A stretch of DNA of 30,052 bases from JBBIKU01 sp037445245 (GTDB lineage: Bacteria > Chloroflexota > Anaerolineae > Anaerolineales > Anaerolineaceae), in contig JBBIKU010000007.1 in NCBI GenBank assembly GCA_037445245.1, positions 1 to 30,052 on the forward strand, given 5' to 3'. A model generated the notes under the pieces. It ran no database searches and was not told where the DNA came from. It saw only the letters and a list, made by a program, of their open reading frames with translations. Positions 7,906-15,640 of the stretch are shown here, one piece after another (positions within the stretch are counted from its first letter, which is position 1; each line of letters starts with the position of its first letter). The position numbers and the translations under genes were made by a program.

Positions 7906-7968
7906 CTTTGATCCTCCTTTGAAAATAGGTCGTGCAGGTTTTGTATTGCGGTGTGATTACAGTATATC

Positions 7969-8727
7969 TTAATTTGTCGGGGGGGAGGGCAGTGGATTAT
8001 CGTGATGCAGCATTGCCCGGGCAAAGGTCATGGCGTAGACAGAGCGGGCTCCGGCTGCCAGCAGCGCGGATGCGCAACTTCCGATGGTGGCACCGGTGGT
8101 GGCAACGTCGTCGATGATCAGGATGTTTTTCCCTTGGATGCGCTGCAGGTTTGCTGTAAAGGCATCCCGCACGTTCTGAATGCGTTCCCTTTCGTTTAAA
8201 CCCACCTGCGAAGCGGTATCTCGCACGCGACGGAGCGCATCCGGCATATACGCCAGCCGAAAGGCGATTGCCAGAGGAAATGCCAGCAAGCCTGCCTGGT
8301 TATAACCGCGTTGGCGCAAGCGCTGACGAGAGAGGGGCACCGGTATCACTGCATCCACCTGCCAGTTTTGCTTTTGAAGCAATTCGATCAGATGCTGTGC
8401 CAGGGCTTCGCCCAAACCAATGTCCTGGCGATATTTGAGGCGATGAAGCGCATGACGAATCCGCTGGTCAAAATGCGCCCACGACCGCAGTGCCGAGTAA
8501 GCGGGAAGGGATTTTCTGCACCCGGCGCAGATTAACGGGCGCGGTTGGGGTTCGCCGCAATGTGGGCAAACCGAATCGCTCAAAATGGGTGCGGTCTGCC
8601 AACAATCTGCGCACCAGCGTTCGCCGGGCTTGTTGCAACCACCACACAACGGTGGGTATAACCAGTCGGCTGCGCACCAGAGCAGATGGTACAGATGATA
8701 TGCCGGAGATGAGCGCTTCTCCGTCAC
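7969..8727 (-). CDS. comF: ComF family phosphoribosyltransferase-like protein
   Basis: A 252-aa protein. The N-terminal double zinc ribbon has Cys at 28/31, 39/42, 54/57 and 67/70. A type I phosphoribosyltransferase domain follows, with VDAVIPVPLSRQRLRQRGYNQAGLLA and the PRPP loop NILIIDDVATTGAT (about 201-214). ComF proteins are needed for DNA uptake during natural transformation and interact with the single-strand handling machinery; the catalytic activity is unclear. The start is GTG 8727, with GGAG eleven bases upstream. It begins only 25 bp after the end of tadC on the same strand, so it probably belongs to the pilus operon. A link between this Tad system and DNA uptake is an inference from that position. 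Confidence 0.9.
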   Translation of the reverse strand: MTEKRSSPAYHLYHLLWCAADWLYPPLCGGCNKPGERWCADCWQTAPILSDSVCPHCGEPQPRPLICAGCRKSLPAYSALRSWAHFDQRIRHALHRLKYRQDIGLGEALAQHLIELLQKQNWQVDAVIPVPLSRQRLRQRGYNQAGLLAFPLAIAFRLAYMPDALRRVRDTASQVGLNERERIQNVRDAFTANLQRIQGKNILIIDDVATTGATIGSCASALLAAGARSVYAMTFARAMLHHDNPLPSPPTN

Positions 8728-8752
8728 GCGATTCTGTTCTCCATTTTTTTTG

Positions 8753-9700
8753 TTAGAACATTCCCCCCAGCGCCGATTTGATCATCCGTAGCGCGGCTGG
8801 GGTCAGGAGAACGATGATCAGCGACGGGAATATCAGTCCCCCCATTGGGATCAGCATCTTGATTGGCGCCTTGTGCGCTTCTTCTTCTGCAAGCTGACGG
8901 CGTTTGACGCGCATCTGATCCGACTGGATGCGCAACACTTTGGCAAGGCTGACTCCAAGTTGCTCACTTTGGATCACGGCTGCAGTGAAGCTGGTCATTT
9001 CCGCCAGCCCGACGCGCTCCGCCATATCCCGCAGCGCTTCGCGGCGGAGCTTGCCCAGTTGCACTTCGGTGATCACCCGGGCGAATGCCAGCGAGAGTTC
9101 GGTTTCCCATTTTTCGACCACCTTTGCCATGGCGGCATCAAAACCTAGGCCGGCTTCGACGCAAATGGTCAACAGATCCAAGGCATCTGGCAGTGACTTG
9201 CGGATACTTTTTTGACGTTTGGAGATCTTGCTAGAAAGCCATAGCTGTGGGAAGAAGAAGCCGAGCAACCCAAAAACGAGGGCGGCTAAAATGATTTGTC
9301 CGAGGGGCAATTTGGTTGGACCGACGGTGAACACAAGCAGCACCAGACCGGCGAAAAAGCCCATGGCAATAAACTGGCTTGCCAAGATCATGGTGGGGTC
9401 CACTCGTGGTGGGCTGCCAGCCAGCTCCAGTTTTTTCGAGATCGATTGGAGGGCGTTTTGGGGGGTGAAGCGTACTGCGATTTCACCCAGCGCGCGCGCA
9501 AATGGATAGATCACCCGTTCGGTGAAGGGTAAGGAAAGCTCGATTTTTTCCAGGTTGACTTCTTCGCCGGATCTGGTGAGCTCTTCGAGACGCTCAAATA
9601 AAATTTGTTCATCGGAGGTCTGTGGATTGCGCAGACCGATCATGATCAGCACGCCGGCGATGACGATGATGAGTACGGCGATAATAATCGGAATAAGCAT
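8753..9700 (-). CDS. tadC: TadC-like type II secretion F-domain membrane protein
   Basis: A 315-aa inner-membrane platform protein of the Tad/Flp pilus. It has an N-terminal TM (about 3-22), a cytoplasmic stretch, two central TMs (about 108-130 and 135-155), then the T2SF/GspF domain (SLPDALDLLTICVEAGLGFDAAMAKV ... GKLRREALRDMAERVG ... SFTAAVIQSEQLGVSLAKVL) and a C-terminal TM ending in a proline-kinked segment. Together with TadB it forms the platform that couples the CpaF ATPase to pilin assembly. A strong GAGGAGG precedes the ATG, and tadB ends 23 bp upstream. Confidence 0.9.
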   Translation of the reverse strand: MLIPIIIAVLIIVIAGVLIMIGLRNPQTSDEQILFERLEELTRSGEEVNLEKIELSLPFTERVIYPFARALGEIAVRFTPQNALQSISKKLELAGSPPRVDPTMILASQFIAMGFFAGLVLLVFTVGPTKLPLGQIILAALVFGLLGFFFPQLWLSSKISKRQKSIRKSLPDALDLLTICVEAGLGFDAAMAKVVEKWETELSLAFARVITEVQLGKLRREALRDMAERVGLAEMTSFTAAVIQSEQLGVSLAKVLRIQSDQMRVKRRQLAEEEAHKAPIKMLIPMGGLIFPSLIIVLLTPAALRMIKSALGGMF

Positions 9701-9723
9701 TGGATCATCCTCCTCGGCTGCGC

Positions 9724-10692
9724 TCAGACTTCGATATCGCCGAGTTTATTCATGGCGAAGTAGCCCATGGTGATCAACAAGACTGCAACGCCCAGAGCAA
9801 TATATCCGCACGGCAAATTTTCCGGGTTAAAGAATTCCATGATGTAGGGACGATTTAGAAGGTAAAGAACGGCAATCACAAACACTGGCATCATTGCCAG
9901 AAAACGACCGGAATACATCACCTGGGAGGTTAGAACGCGTATCTCGCCCTTGATTCGGACTCGCTCGCGAATGGTGTGGGAGATCGTGTCCAAAATTTCT
10001 GCCAGGTTGCCGCCAACCTCGCGTTGAACGTTGATGGCGGTGATCACAAGATCCAGGTCGTCGCTGGGGATGCGGCGCAGCAGGTTGTCCAGTGCAGCTT
10101 CCATAGATACACCGAGCTGCATTTCCTGTACGACGCGTCGGAATTCATCGCTGATGGGAGAGGGCAGTTCCTTACTGATGGTTTCCATTGACTGTGTAGT
10201 TGAAAAGCCAGCGCGCAAACCGTTTACCATCAAGTTCAACATATCGCCCAGTTGGTCGTTGAAACGAATCAGGCGTTTGCCCTGTTGCCGGCGGACGTAC
10301 ATGCCGGGCATAAACATCCCGAGCGCAGCGCCGATGATGCCCACAATGATCGATTGTCCACCAATGAACCAGGCGAAGGCACCGACGCCAAAAGCGGAAA
10401 TGATTTGGGTGGCGATGTATTCGCCGGGTTTCATTTTTAGATCGGCTCTGGCGAGGTCTTTGGCGATGCGTTCGCCGAGTGAAGAACCCTGCACGCGTTT
10501 GTCGATCCAGCCGGTTATTGGAGAAGAGGCGGCTTTTCTGTATTCTTCCGCTTCAGCACGATCCACGTATTGTCCCAGGCGCTCTTCAACGATCGAGCGT
10601 TCGCTGCTGATGGAGATAACCAACCCCACGATCAACAAAACAAACGCCAAGCCGCCTCCGATTCCGAGTATCAATAGTGGCGATATAGCCAT
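9724..10692 (-). CDS. tadB: TadB-like type II secretion F-domain membrane protein
   Basis: A 322-aa partner of TadC. It has an N-terminal TM (about 5-27), paired TMs around 95-135, a T2SF domain (FNDQLGDMLNLMVNGLRAGFSTTQSMETISKELPSPISDEFRRVVQEMQLG ... LDLVITAINVQREVGGNLAEILD), and C-terminal TMs around 250-275 and 290-315. The conserved GLRAG and REVGGNLAEILD motifs are typical of TadB. It follows cpaF by 34 bp with an AGGCAGG site before the ATG. In monoderm bacteria this platform would assemble pili across the single membrane only. Confidence 0.9.
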   Translation of the reverse strand: MAISPLLILGIGGGLAFVLLIVGLVISISSERSIVEERLGQYVDRAEAEEYRKAASSPITGWIDKRVQGSSLGERIAKDLARADLKMKPGEYIATQIISAFGVGAFAWFIGGQSIIVGIIGAALGMFMPGMYVRRQQGKRLIRFNDQLGDMLNLMVNGLRAGFSTTQSMETISKELPSPISDEFRRVVQEMQLGVSMEAALDNLLRRIPSDDLDLVITAINVQREVGGNLAEILDTISHTIRERVRIKGEIRVLTSQVMYSGRFLAMMPVFVIAVLYLLNRPYIMEFFNPENLPCGYIALGVAVLLITMGYFAMNKLGDIEV

Positions 10693-10726
10693 AACAACAC
10701 CTGCCTTACGATATTACCAACCTGTG

Positions 10727-12120
10727 CTAACGCCGGCGATCACCGGTAGCAAACACCGCTGGAGGGAGATTGATGCCGACCGTCTCAAATTTCTCCATAA
10801 AGCGCGGGCGCAATCCGGTTGGACGCATGCGCCCGACCACCTTGCCATTTTCGTAACCGGTCTGTTCGAACACAAACAGATCGGTCAGGGTGATCACATC
10901 CCCTTCCATGCCGGTTACCTCGGTAATGTTGACAACCTTGCGAGTACCATCCTTGAGCCGGGCTTGGTGGACGATCAAATCGATTGCGGAGGAAATCTGC
11001 TCCCGGATGGCGCGCGAGGGAAGGTCCATGCCAGCCATGAGGCTCATCGTCTCGAGGCGGGCGATGGTGTCACGCGGGCTGTTTGAGTGGGCGGTGGTCA
11101 TCGAGCCATCGTGACCAGTGTTCATGGCTTGCAACATGTCCATGGCGGCTTCGTCGCGAATTTCACCGACTACGATGCGGTCAGGGCGCATCCGCAGGGC
11201 GTTGATGACCAATTGCCGGATCGTAATTTCCCCTTTTCCTTCAATATTGGCGGGGCGTGATTCGAGCGTCACGACGTGTTCCTGACGGAGTTGCAGCTCG
11301 GCGGCGTTTTCGATGGTGACGATGCGCTCATCGGCAGGAATATAACTGGAAAGGATATTGAGCAAGGTAGTTTTACCGGAGCCGGTCCCGCCGGAAACCA
11401 CGATGTTCACTCTGGCTTCAACGCAGGCTTTGAGAAAACTGATCGCTTCTGGTGTGATCGACTCAAATTTGATTAGCTGATCAACCGTGATTGGATTTTT
11501 GGCAAATTTACGAATCGTGATCGTCGGTCCGACCAGTGAGATGGGTGGAATGACGATGTTGACACGAGAGCCATCGGGCAAGCGAGCGTCGACAAAGGGG
11601 CTGGATTCGTCAACCCGGCGACCTAGGGGCGCCACAATGCGGTCGATGATGCGCATGACATGGGCGTTGCTCTCGAAAGCCATCGGAACGCGATAAATTT
11701 TACCGCCGCGCTCGATGTAGATATTTTTTGCGCCGTTGACCATGATTTCGGTGGTGGTATCGTCTTCCAACAATGGCTGCAGAGGACCAAAGCCCAGAAT
11801 TTCGGCGGAAATCTGTTCGAACAGGCGCGCTCGCTCCGGTCGAGAGAGGACGATGTTTTCCTCCCCCAAGATCTGTTCGAACAATTCCTGGATGTTTTTG
11901 CGGATCTCGATCACGTTGGTAATGTCTTTGGATTGGTCGAGTCCCGCCANNNNNNNNNNTGCACCCGGGTTTTGAGATCATAGTACGTGATTTGCGCTGA
12001 AGAGGGTGGCGTAGCCGCCACCCGCCGGGGTTGCCCGCTGCCGGTGGTCATGGGTCCGTTCCCGCCCTGTTGCTTGTTGACCGAATTATCTTCCCCCTGA
12101 AGACGTTTTAGAATTGACAT
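10727..12120 (-). CDS. cpaF: CpaF/TadA pilus assembly ATPase (contains assembly gap)
   Basis: The secretion ATPase that powers Flp pilus assembly. The N-terminus (MSILKRLQGEDNSVNKQQ..., from ATG 12120, GGGAG upstream) reaches TYYDLKTRV before the N run 11950-11959. The frame resumes with AGLDQSKDITNVIEIRKNIQELFEQILGEENIVLSRPERARLFEQI. The gap hides only a few residues, and the two sides are one frame step apart, so the ten Ns do not reflect the true length. After it come Walker A SGGTGSGKTTLLN (near 11368-11395), the Asp box TIENAAELQLRQEHVV, Walker B IVVGEIRDEAAMDMLQAMNTGHDGSMTTAHSNSPRD and the His box. About 464 aa, complete apart from the gap. Confidence 0.93.
11950..11959. other. assembly gap (10 N) in cpaF
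   Basis: Ten Ns within the N-terminal region of cpaF. Frame continuity needs a true gap of length 2 modulo 3 (for example 8 or 11 bases), so ten is a placeholder. Confidence 0.95.
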
Positions 12121-12143
12121 GTTCGCTCACTCCCATGAGCAAA

Positions 12144-13376
12144 TTACTGCCTTCCGGCAGATATTGTTTCACCCTTGCGCTGATTGATTTTCTGCCGAAG
12201 CAATTCTGCCATGCTGTAGATACTCTTGCTGGTGGGATGTACTTTATTTTCCAGCACGAATGGAATGCCGCGGTTGATGGCGGTGGTCACCAGCCTTTCA
12301 TCAACCGGTATGATGATCGAAATTTCGTGGTGCAATCTCCTACCAATCTGTTCGGGTGTGATGGGGATCCTTTTGTCAAATCGATTCATTACGAACAAAA
12401 TGCGTTCCCGCGGGATTTGAGAGGCGTCGATCAGATCCAGGAAAGCGTTGGCATTTTTGATGGCAGGGATTTCCTGTGTGGTGATTAAAACGATTAAATC
12501 GGCAATTTCGATGGCGGATTGGACGGAATCGGTTAAATAAGTCGCCGTATCCACAACCACGAAGGAATAGAAGTTTCGCAAATATTGGAGCAATTTTGCG
12601 AATTGATCCGCCATTACTTTTTCTGCCATCTCGGGGCGGGGTGGGGCAGCAACCACGCTCAGCTCGGTATTGCCATATTGAATGGTTACATTGTCGATGA
12701 CCTCCCGGTCGAGTTCTTCCACCCGCGAGGTGAGGTCGAGAACATTGTGTTTTACCTTTTCATTTAGAAAGACTGCCACATCACCGAATTGCAGATTTCC
12801 ATCTACGAGCACAGCTTTCTCGGTTTCACTTTGCAGCGCTAAGGAAAGGTTGGTGGCGATGGTGGTTGTTCCCACCCCCCCTTTGGGGCTGTAGACGACG
12901 ATGATCTTGCCGTTGACGAGAGCGGCTTTGGCTGTCTGCCCAGCGCCGTGAGCTGCAGCGGCGGCACTGGCGGCATCCTTTTTGAATTCTTCCTGCGCCA
13001 GCCTGCCTGCCTGATGGATGGCTGTGGTGAGTTCATCGATGGAGGGTGGCTTTGCCAAATAGTCGCGGGCGCCGGCGAGCATCGCCTTGCGCATGTAGCT
13101 CGCTTCACTTTGAATGGAGAGGATGATCACCTGGGTGGCGGGATTGTTGCGCCGGATCAGCTCGGTGGCGGTGATGCCATCCATATCTGACATATTGATG
13201 TCCATGATCACCACATCTGGGTTGATCTGCCGGCAGAGTTCTAAGGCTTCCTGTCCGCCGCGCGCGATCCCTACAACCTCAATGTTGAGGTCGAATTGTA
13301 GCAGCCGTTTTAAGTTTTCACGTGTTTCTGCAATGTCGTCGACGATAATGACCCGAATTTTTTCCTCAGTGGACAT
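12144..13376 (-). CDS. cpaE: CpaE/TadZ-like protein: receiver domain plus MinD-like ATPase
   Basis: A 410-aa protein that places the pilus machine in the cell in known Tad systems. Residues 1 to about 125 are a response-regulator receiver domain with every key residue: acidic pair Asp13/Asp14, phosphoacceptor Asp59 (VVIMDINMSDMDG), Ser87 and Lys109 (YLAKPPS). Many TadZ/CpaE receivers are degenerate, so this one may be truly phosphorylated. An Ala-rich linker (about 130-152) leads to a ParA/MinD-type ATPase with deviant Walker A SPKGGVGTTT (163-172), switch I-like VDGNLQFGDVAVFLN, and VVVDTATYLTDSVQSAIEIADLIVLITTQE. It ends 23 bp before cpaF. No histidine kinase gene lies in the window. Confidence 0.92.
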   Translation of the reverse strand: MSTEEKIRVIIVDDIAETRENLKRLLQFDLNIEVVGIARGGQEALELCRQINPDVVIMDINMSDMDGITATELIRRNNPATQVIILSIQSEASYMRKAMLAGARDYLAKPPSIDELTTAIHQAGRLAQEEFKKDAASAAAAAHGAGQTAKAALVNGKIIVVYSPKGGVGTTTIATNLSLALQSETEKAVLVDGNLQFGDVAVFLNEKVKHNVLDLTSRVEELDREVIDNVTIQYGNTELSVVAAPPRPEMAEKVMADQFAKLLQYLRNFYSFVVVDTATYLTDSVQSAIEIADLIVLITTQEIPAIKNANAFLDLIDASQIPRERILFVMNRFDKRIPITPEQIGRRLHHEISIIIPVDERLVTTAINRGIPFVLENKVHPTSKSIYSMAELLRQKINQRKGETISAGRQ

Positions 13377-13386
13377 ACCGCTCCAA

Positions 13387-14472
13387 TTACTCAGGGTAAA
13401 TCAATTGCTCCACTCGTGGTTGGATGCCATAAGGGAGCTTCGCTGGGTTGGGAATGTTATACTGGTCGAGGATGAATTGCAGCGTAACCGCTTCGGTCGG
13501 GATGCGCTGATCATCTCCGGTGCTGCGCAAGACCAGATTCAACCTGGCGCCAGCAAGCATCAGATAATTCAGGGTGACGGCATCCTGCGGTGTCACGATC
13601 AGACTGATGGTATCGGTTGCCCTGGGTTGTTCAGCTTGTTGCTGGGGCTGCTGAGCGTCTGCTTCCGGAGTAGGCATGGGGGCTGCTTCGGAGATTTGCC
13701 CGCCTTCGGGAAAGTCTCCCACCCACAGCACGACCGCATCCTGCACCAGAGTCTGGCTGACCAGCCTGGGGCGTTGCTCTTCGGAAGGCAGAAGATAAAT
13801 TGCCTGGTTAAGGGTAGTATCAAACTCAGCGCGTCCCTGGACGCCTCCGGGGTCCGGACGAATGGTAATGGTGGCGGTCGTGGATATAATATTGCCCTCC
13901 TCGTCCGTCGTAGGTCCCGGCGCGATAACGGATGCGGAAAGATTGGGCAACCTGGTTTGGAATTGCGTATCCATGTCCACCAACATCAACGAAGCGATCA
14001 CATTGACGTGGTCGCCGGGCTGAATGGCGTAAGAAACCGAGGTCAGGCGGGAGATTGGAATCGATATCGCCACCATGCCGCGCGGAATGCTGAAGGCGGC
14101 GTAAGAGCCGGTGGGGGCATCGGTCACCATGTTGGGTGTCAGAGGAAATCCCTGCGGCAGGTCATATTTGGCGCGTTTGCCGATGACTTCCTGGATCTCG
14201 GTAAAAAACAACCCTGCGACCATCTCTTTCTTAGGGTAAGGCACCTTAGCCAGCACATTTTCGGTGATCATTCCGCCACGCGCAATGGGTTGCGCTAGGA
14301 CGAGAATGTCAACCGTTTCCTGTTGCGTCACGGGGGGTGGGAGGGGTTGTGCTTCGGAGGGTTGAGGAATCAGTTGATCCCGCAACAGGAATGCGCCAGC
14401 TCCCAGAATGAGGATCAAGAACAACGCAAGTATTAGGAAAATCCGACCACTTTTTCTTCGTCCAGCAGCCAT
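13387..14472 (-). CDS. cpaB: CpaB/RcpC Flp pilus assembly protein
   Basis: A 361-aa protein with a short Arg/Lys-rich cytoplasmic N-terminus and one TM anchor (about 11-29), so the rest is extracytoplasmic. A Pro/Gln-rich linker is followed by a SAF-type beta-clip domain (about 52-122, VDILVLAQPIARGGMITENVLAKVPYPK ... GKRAKYDLPQGFPLTPNMV). The RcpC/CpaB region follows (about 128-330: ISIPISRLTSVSYAIQPGDHVNVIASL ... TISLIVTPQDAVTLNYLMLAGARLNLVLRS). The acidic, Gln/Pro-rich insert near residues 265-290 is low complexity. In diderms this protein works with the outer-membrane secretin, and none is visible here. The downstream cpaE starts 10 bp after the cpaB stop. Confidence 0.9.
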   Translation of the reverse strand: MAAGRRKSGRIFLILALFLILILGAGAFLLRDQLIPQPSEAQPLPPPVTQQETVDILVLAQPIARGGMITENVLAKVPYPKKEMVAGLFFTEIQEVIGKRAKYDLPQGFPLTPNMVTDAPTGSYAAFSIPRGMVAISIPISRLTSVSYAIQPGDHVNVIASLMLVDMDTQFQTRLPNLSASVIAPGPTTDEEGNIISTTATITIRPDPGGVQGRAEFDTTLNQAIYLLPSEEQRPRLVSQTLVQDAVVLWVGDFPEGGQISEAAPMPTPEADAQQPQQQAEQPRATDTISLIVTPQDAVTLNYLMLAGARLNLVLRSTGDDQRIPTEAVTLQFILDQYNIPNPAKLPYGIQPRVEQLIYPE

Positions 14473-14516
14473 GAGCCCCTCCTTAACTTTAACACGAAAT
14501 ATCCTACAGTAAAGCT

Positions 14517-14522
14517 ATTATA
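14517..14522 (-). promoter_or_regulatory. -10 element for cpaB-tad operon
   Basis: A perfect TATAAT on the minus strand, 45 bp before cpaB and downstream of the flp terminator. The -35 is weak (GACATT at 18 bp). It would let the assembly machinery be transcribed independently of pilin. Confidence 0.45.
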
Positions 14523-14610
14523 CGGCAAAATCTAACACGCAATGTCTGCTATCGACCTAATAAAATTGTAGGGTTTTATTACCAAAGTTTGTTGATTTAT
14601 TTGTGCACAT

Positions 14611-14643
14611 TGAAAAACCCCGACACATTGCCGGGGTTTTTCA
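14611..14643 (-). terminator. rho-independent terminator after flp
   Basis: A perfect 12-bp inverted repeat (14611-14622 and 14632-14643, TGAAAAACCCCG) with a 9-base loop. The GC core and a run of five T on either strand form a classic terminator, 24 bp after the flp stop codon. Confidence 0.85.
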
Positions 14644-14667
14644 AAACTTTGGTGGTTGTGTTGAGAG

Positions 14668-14817
14668 TTATATTGCGGCTACGATGTTGGAGAAGATACT
14701 TCCGATTGCCGGGCCAAGTAGCGCAAGAATAACAATCACAACAACGGCAACCAGAACAAGAATCAAAGCGTACTCCACCAGACCTTGGCCTTTTTCCTTC
14801 GGTGCGAACAACATCAT
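14668..14817 (-). CDS. flp: Flp/Fap-type pilin
   Basis: A 49-aa protein, too short to stand out as an open frame but clearly a class III (Flp) pilin. It starts MMLFAPKEKGQGLVEYALIL, with the conserved G-QGLVEYALILVLVA core. In this class the prepilin peptidase cuts before the hydrophobic helix, leaving the conserved Glu at mature position 5, which fits cleavage after Gly10 (QGLVE). A single hydrophobic helix (about 17-38) and a short tail ending SIFSNIVAAI complete it. ATG 14817 has ACCTCC/GGAGGT (14823-14828) five bases upstream, and a second ATG follows directly. It has its own promoter and terminator, as expected for an abundant structural subunit, and is the only pilin gene in the window. 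Confidence 0.93.
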   Translation of the reverse strand: MMLFAPKEKGQGLVEYALILVLVAVVVIVILALLGPAIGSIFSNIVAAI

Positions 14818-14862
14818 GATTCACCTCCTCTCTGTTCGTGGGTGGGTTACTTCATTGAGCTT

Positions 14863-14890
14863 ATTATATTCAAGTTAAGTCTATTTTCAA
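14863..14890 (-). promoter_or_regulatory. promoter of flp
   Basis: On the minus strand a TTGAAA -35 (14885-14890), a 16-bp spacer and a perfect TATAAT -10 (14863-14868), 45 bp before the pilin start. Probably strong. Confidence 0.7.
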
Positions 14891-14986
14891 TGATTTTCGC
14901 TTTACAAATACCTTACAAGAAAACCGGCGGCGGAGATGTGGAAAGATAGGATTTTGTGTTGTGATTCCACGGTCATCGTTTGCTTG

Positions 14987-15015
14987 TTGTGTTACCGTCT
15001 GTTTGGCGCTATAAT
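14987..15015 (+). promoter_or_regulatory. promoter of the unknown/SPFH pair
   Basis: A TTGTGT -35 (14987-14992), a 17-bp spacer and TATAAT (15010-15015), 56 bp before ATG 15072. It faces away from the flp promoter, so this 254-bp region is a divergent promoter block. Confidence 0.6.
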
Positions 15016-15071
15016 CAGCTCATCTTTTCATGTTTAACCGCTTATTCAACGGATGACAAGGAGGCGTACCC

Positions 15072-15599
15072 ATGAGCGATTTACTGGACCGTGTCCGGGG
15101 CAGCCAGGACATCATCACTAAAATCATTAGCAAGGTTCCAGGTTTTACCGGTTATATCGAGCGGGAGAGCCGACGTGATTCCGATAAACTCCTGCGAGTC
15201 ACGGTTGCTGACCGTTTTGAGGAACAGTGGAAACGTTTGTCGGGTATTCAGCGGGAGCTGATCAGCCAGGGCGGTATTGAGCAGGTCTCGAGCCTGGAAG
15301 GGGCAGCGCTCAAGTTGCGACAGTTCATCGACCGCGTGCGCACGGCTTCCTACGGGTATGCCGGCTTTTTTGACCCGATCAAGATCAACGAGGAGGAACT
15401 GGCGCGTATTTATGAACATGATCTTGCGCTTCTGGAAAGCGTGGATACGGTCAGCAACGCCATTGGTAATGTAGAGGCGTCGCTGGGTACGGATGGTTTT
15501 CCGGCTTCGGTGCGCCATCTAACCAGCGTCTCTCAAGATTGCATAGATGCCTTCAATCGACGGAATGAAGCCATGATTGGCGGGGTTGAGTCTCAATAG
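15072..15599 (+). CDS. hypothetical protein, partner of SPFH-HTH protein
   Basis: A 175-aa soluble protein with no signal peptide, membrane segment or recognisable motif. It looks mostly helical (for example RFEEQWKRLSGIQRELISQGGIEQVSSLEGAALKLRQFIDRVRTASYGYAGFF, then NEEELARIYEHDLALLESVDTVSNAIGNVEASL), suggesting a helical bundle or coiled-coil scaffold. AAGGAGG lies eight bases before the ATG, and a clean promoter lies upstream. It is followed after 41 bp by the SPFH-HTH gene, then a terminator, so the two form an operon. The alternation of charged and hydrophobic residues suits a protein-protein contact role, possibly with the SPFH oligomer. I do not recognise a family. Confidence 0.8.
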   Translation: MSDLLDRVRGSQDIITKIISKVPGFTGYIERESRRDSDKLLRVTVADRFEEQWKRLSGIQRELISQGGIEQVSSLEGAALKLRQFIDRVRTASYGYAGFFDPIKINEEELARIYEHDLALLESVDTVSNAIGNVEASLGTDGFPASVRHLTSVSQDCIDAFNRRNEAMIGGVESQ

Positions 15600-15640
15600 A
15601 TCAATCTCTGGATTAGATGACATTTTCAGGGAGTAATGCT

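Noticed and set aside
7961..7966. TATACT as the hpf -10
   Set aside because: No matching -35 or TG extension; it could be chance in the AT-rich comF-hpf spacer.
14597..14824. 75-aa minus-strand frame overlapping flp and its terminator
   Set aside because: It is the wrong frame of the Flp pilin gene and runs through the terminator hairpin.
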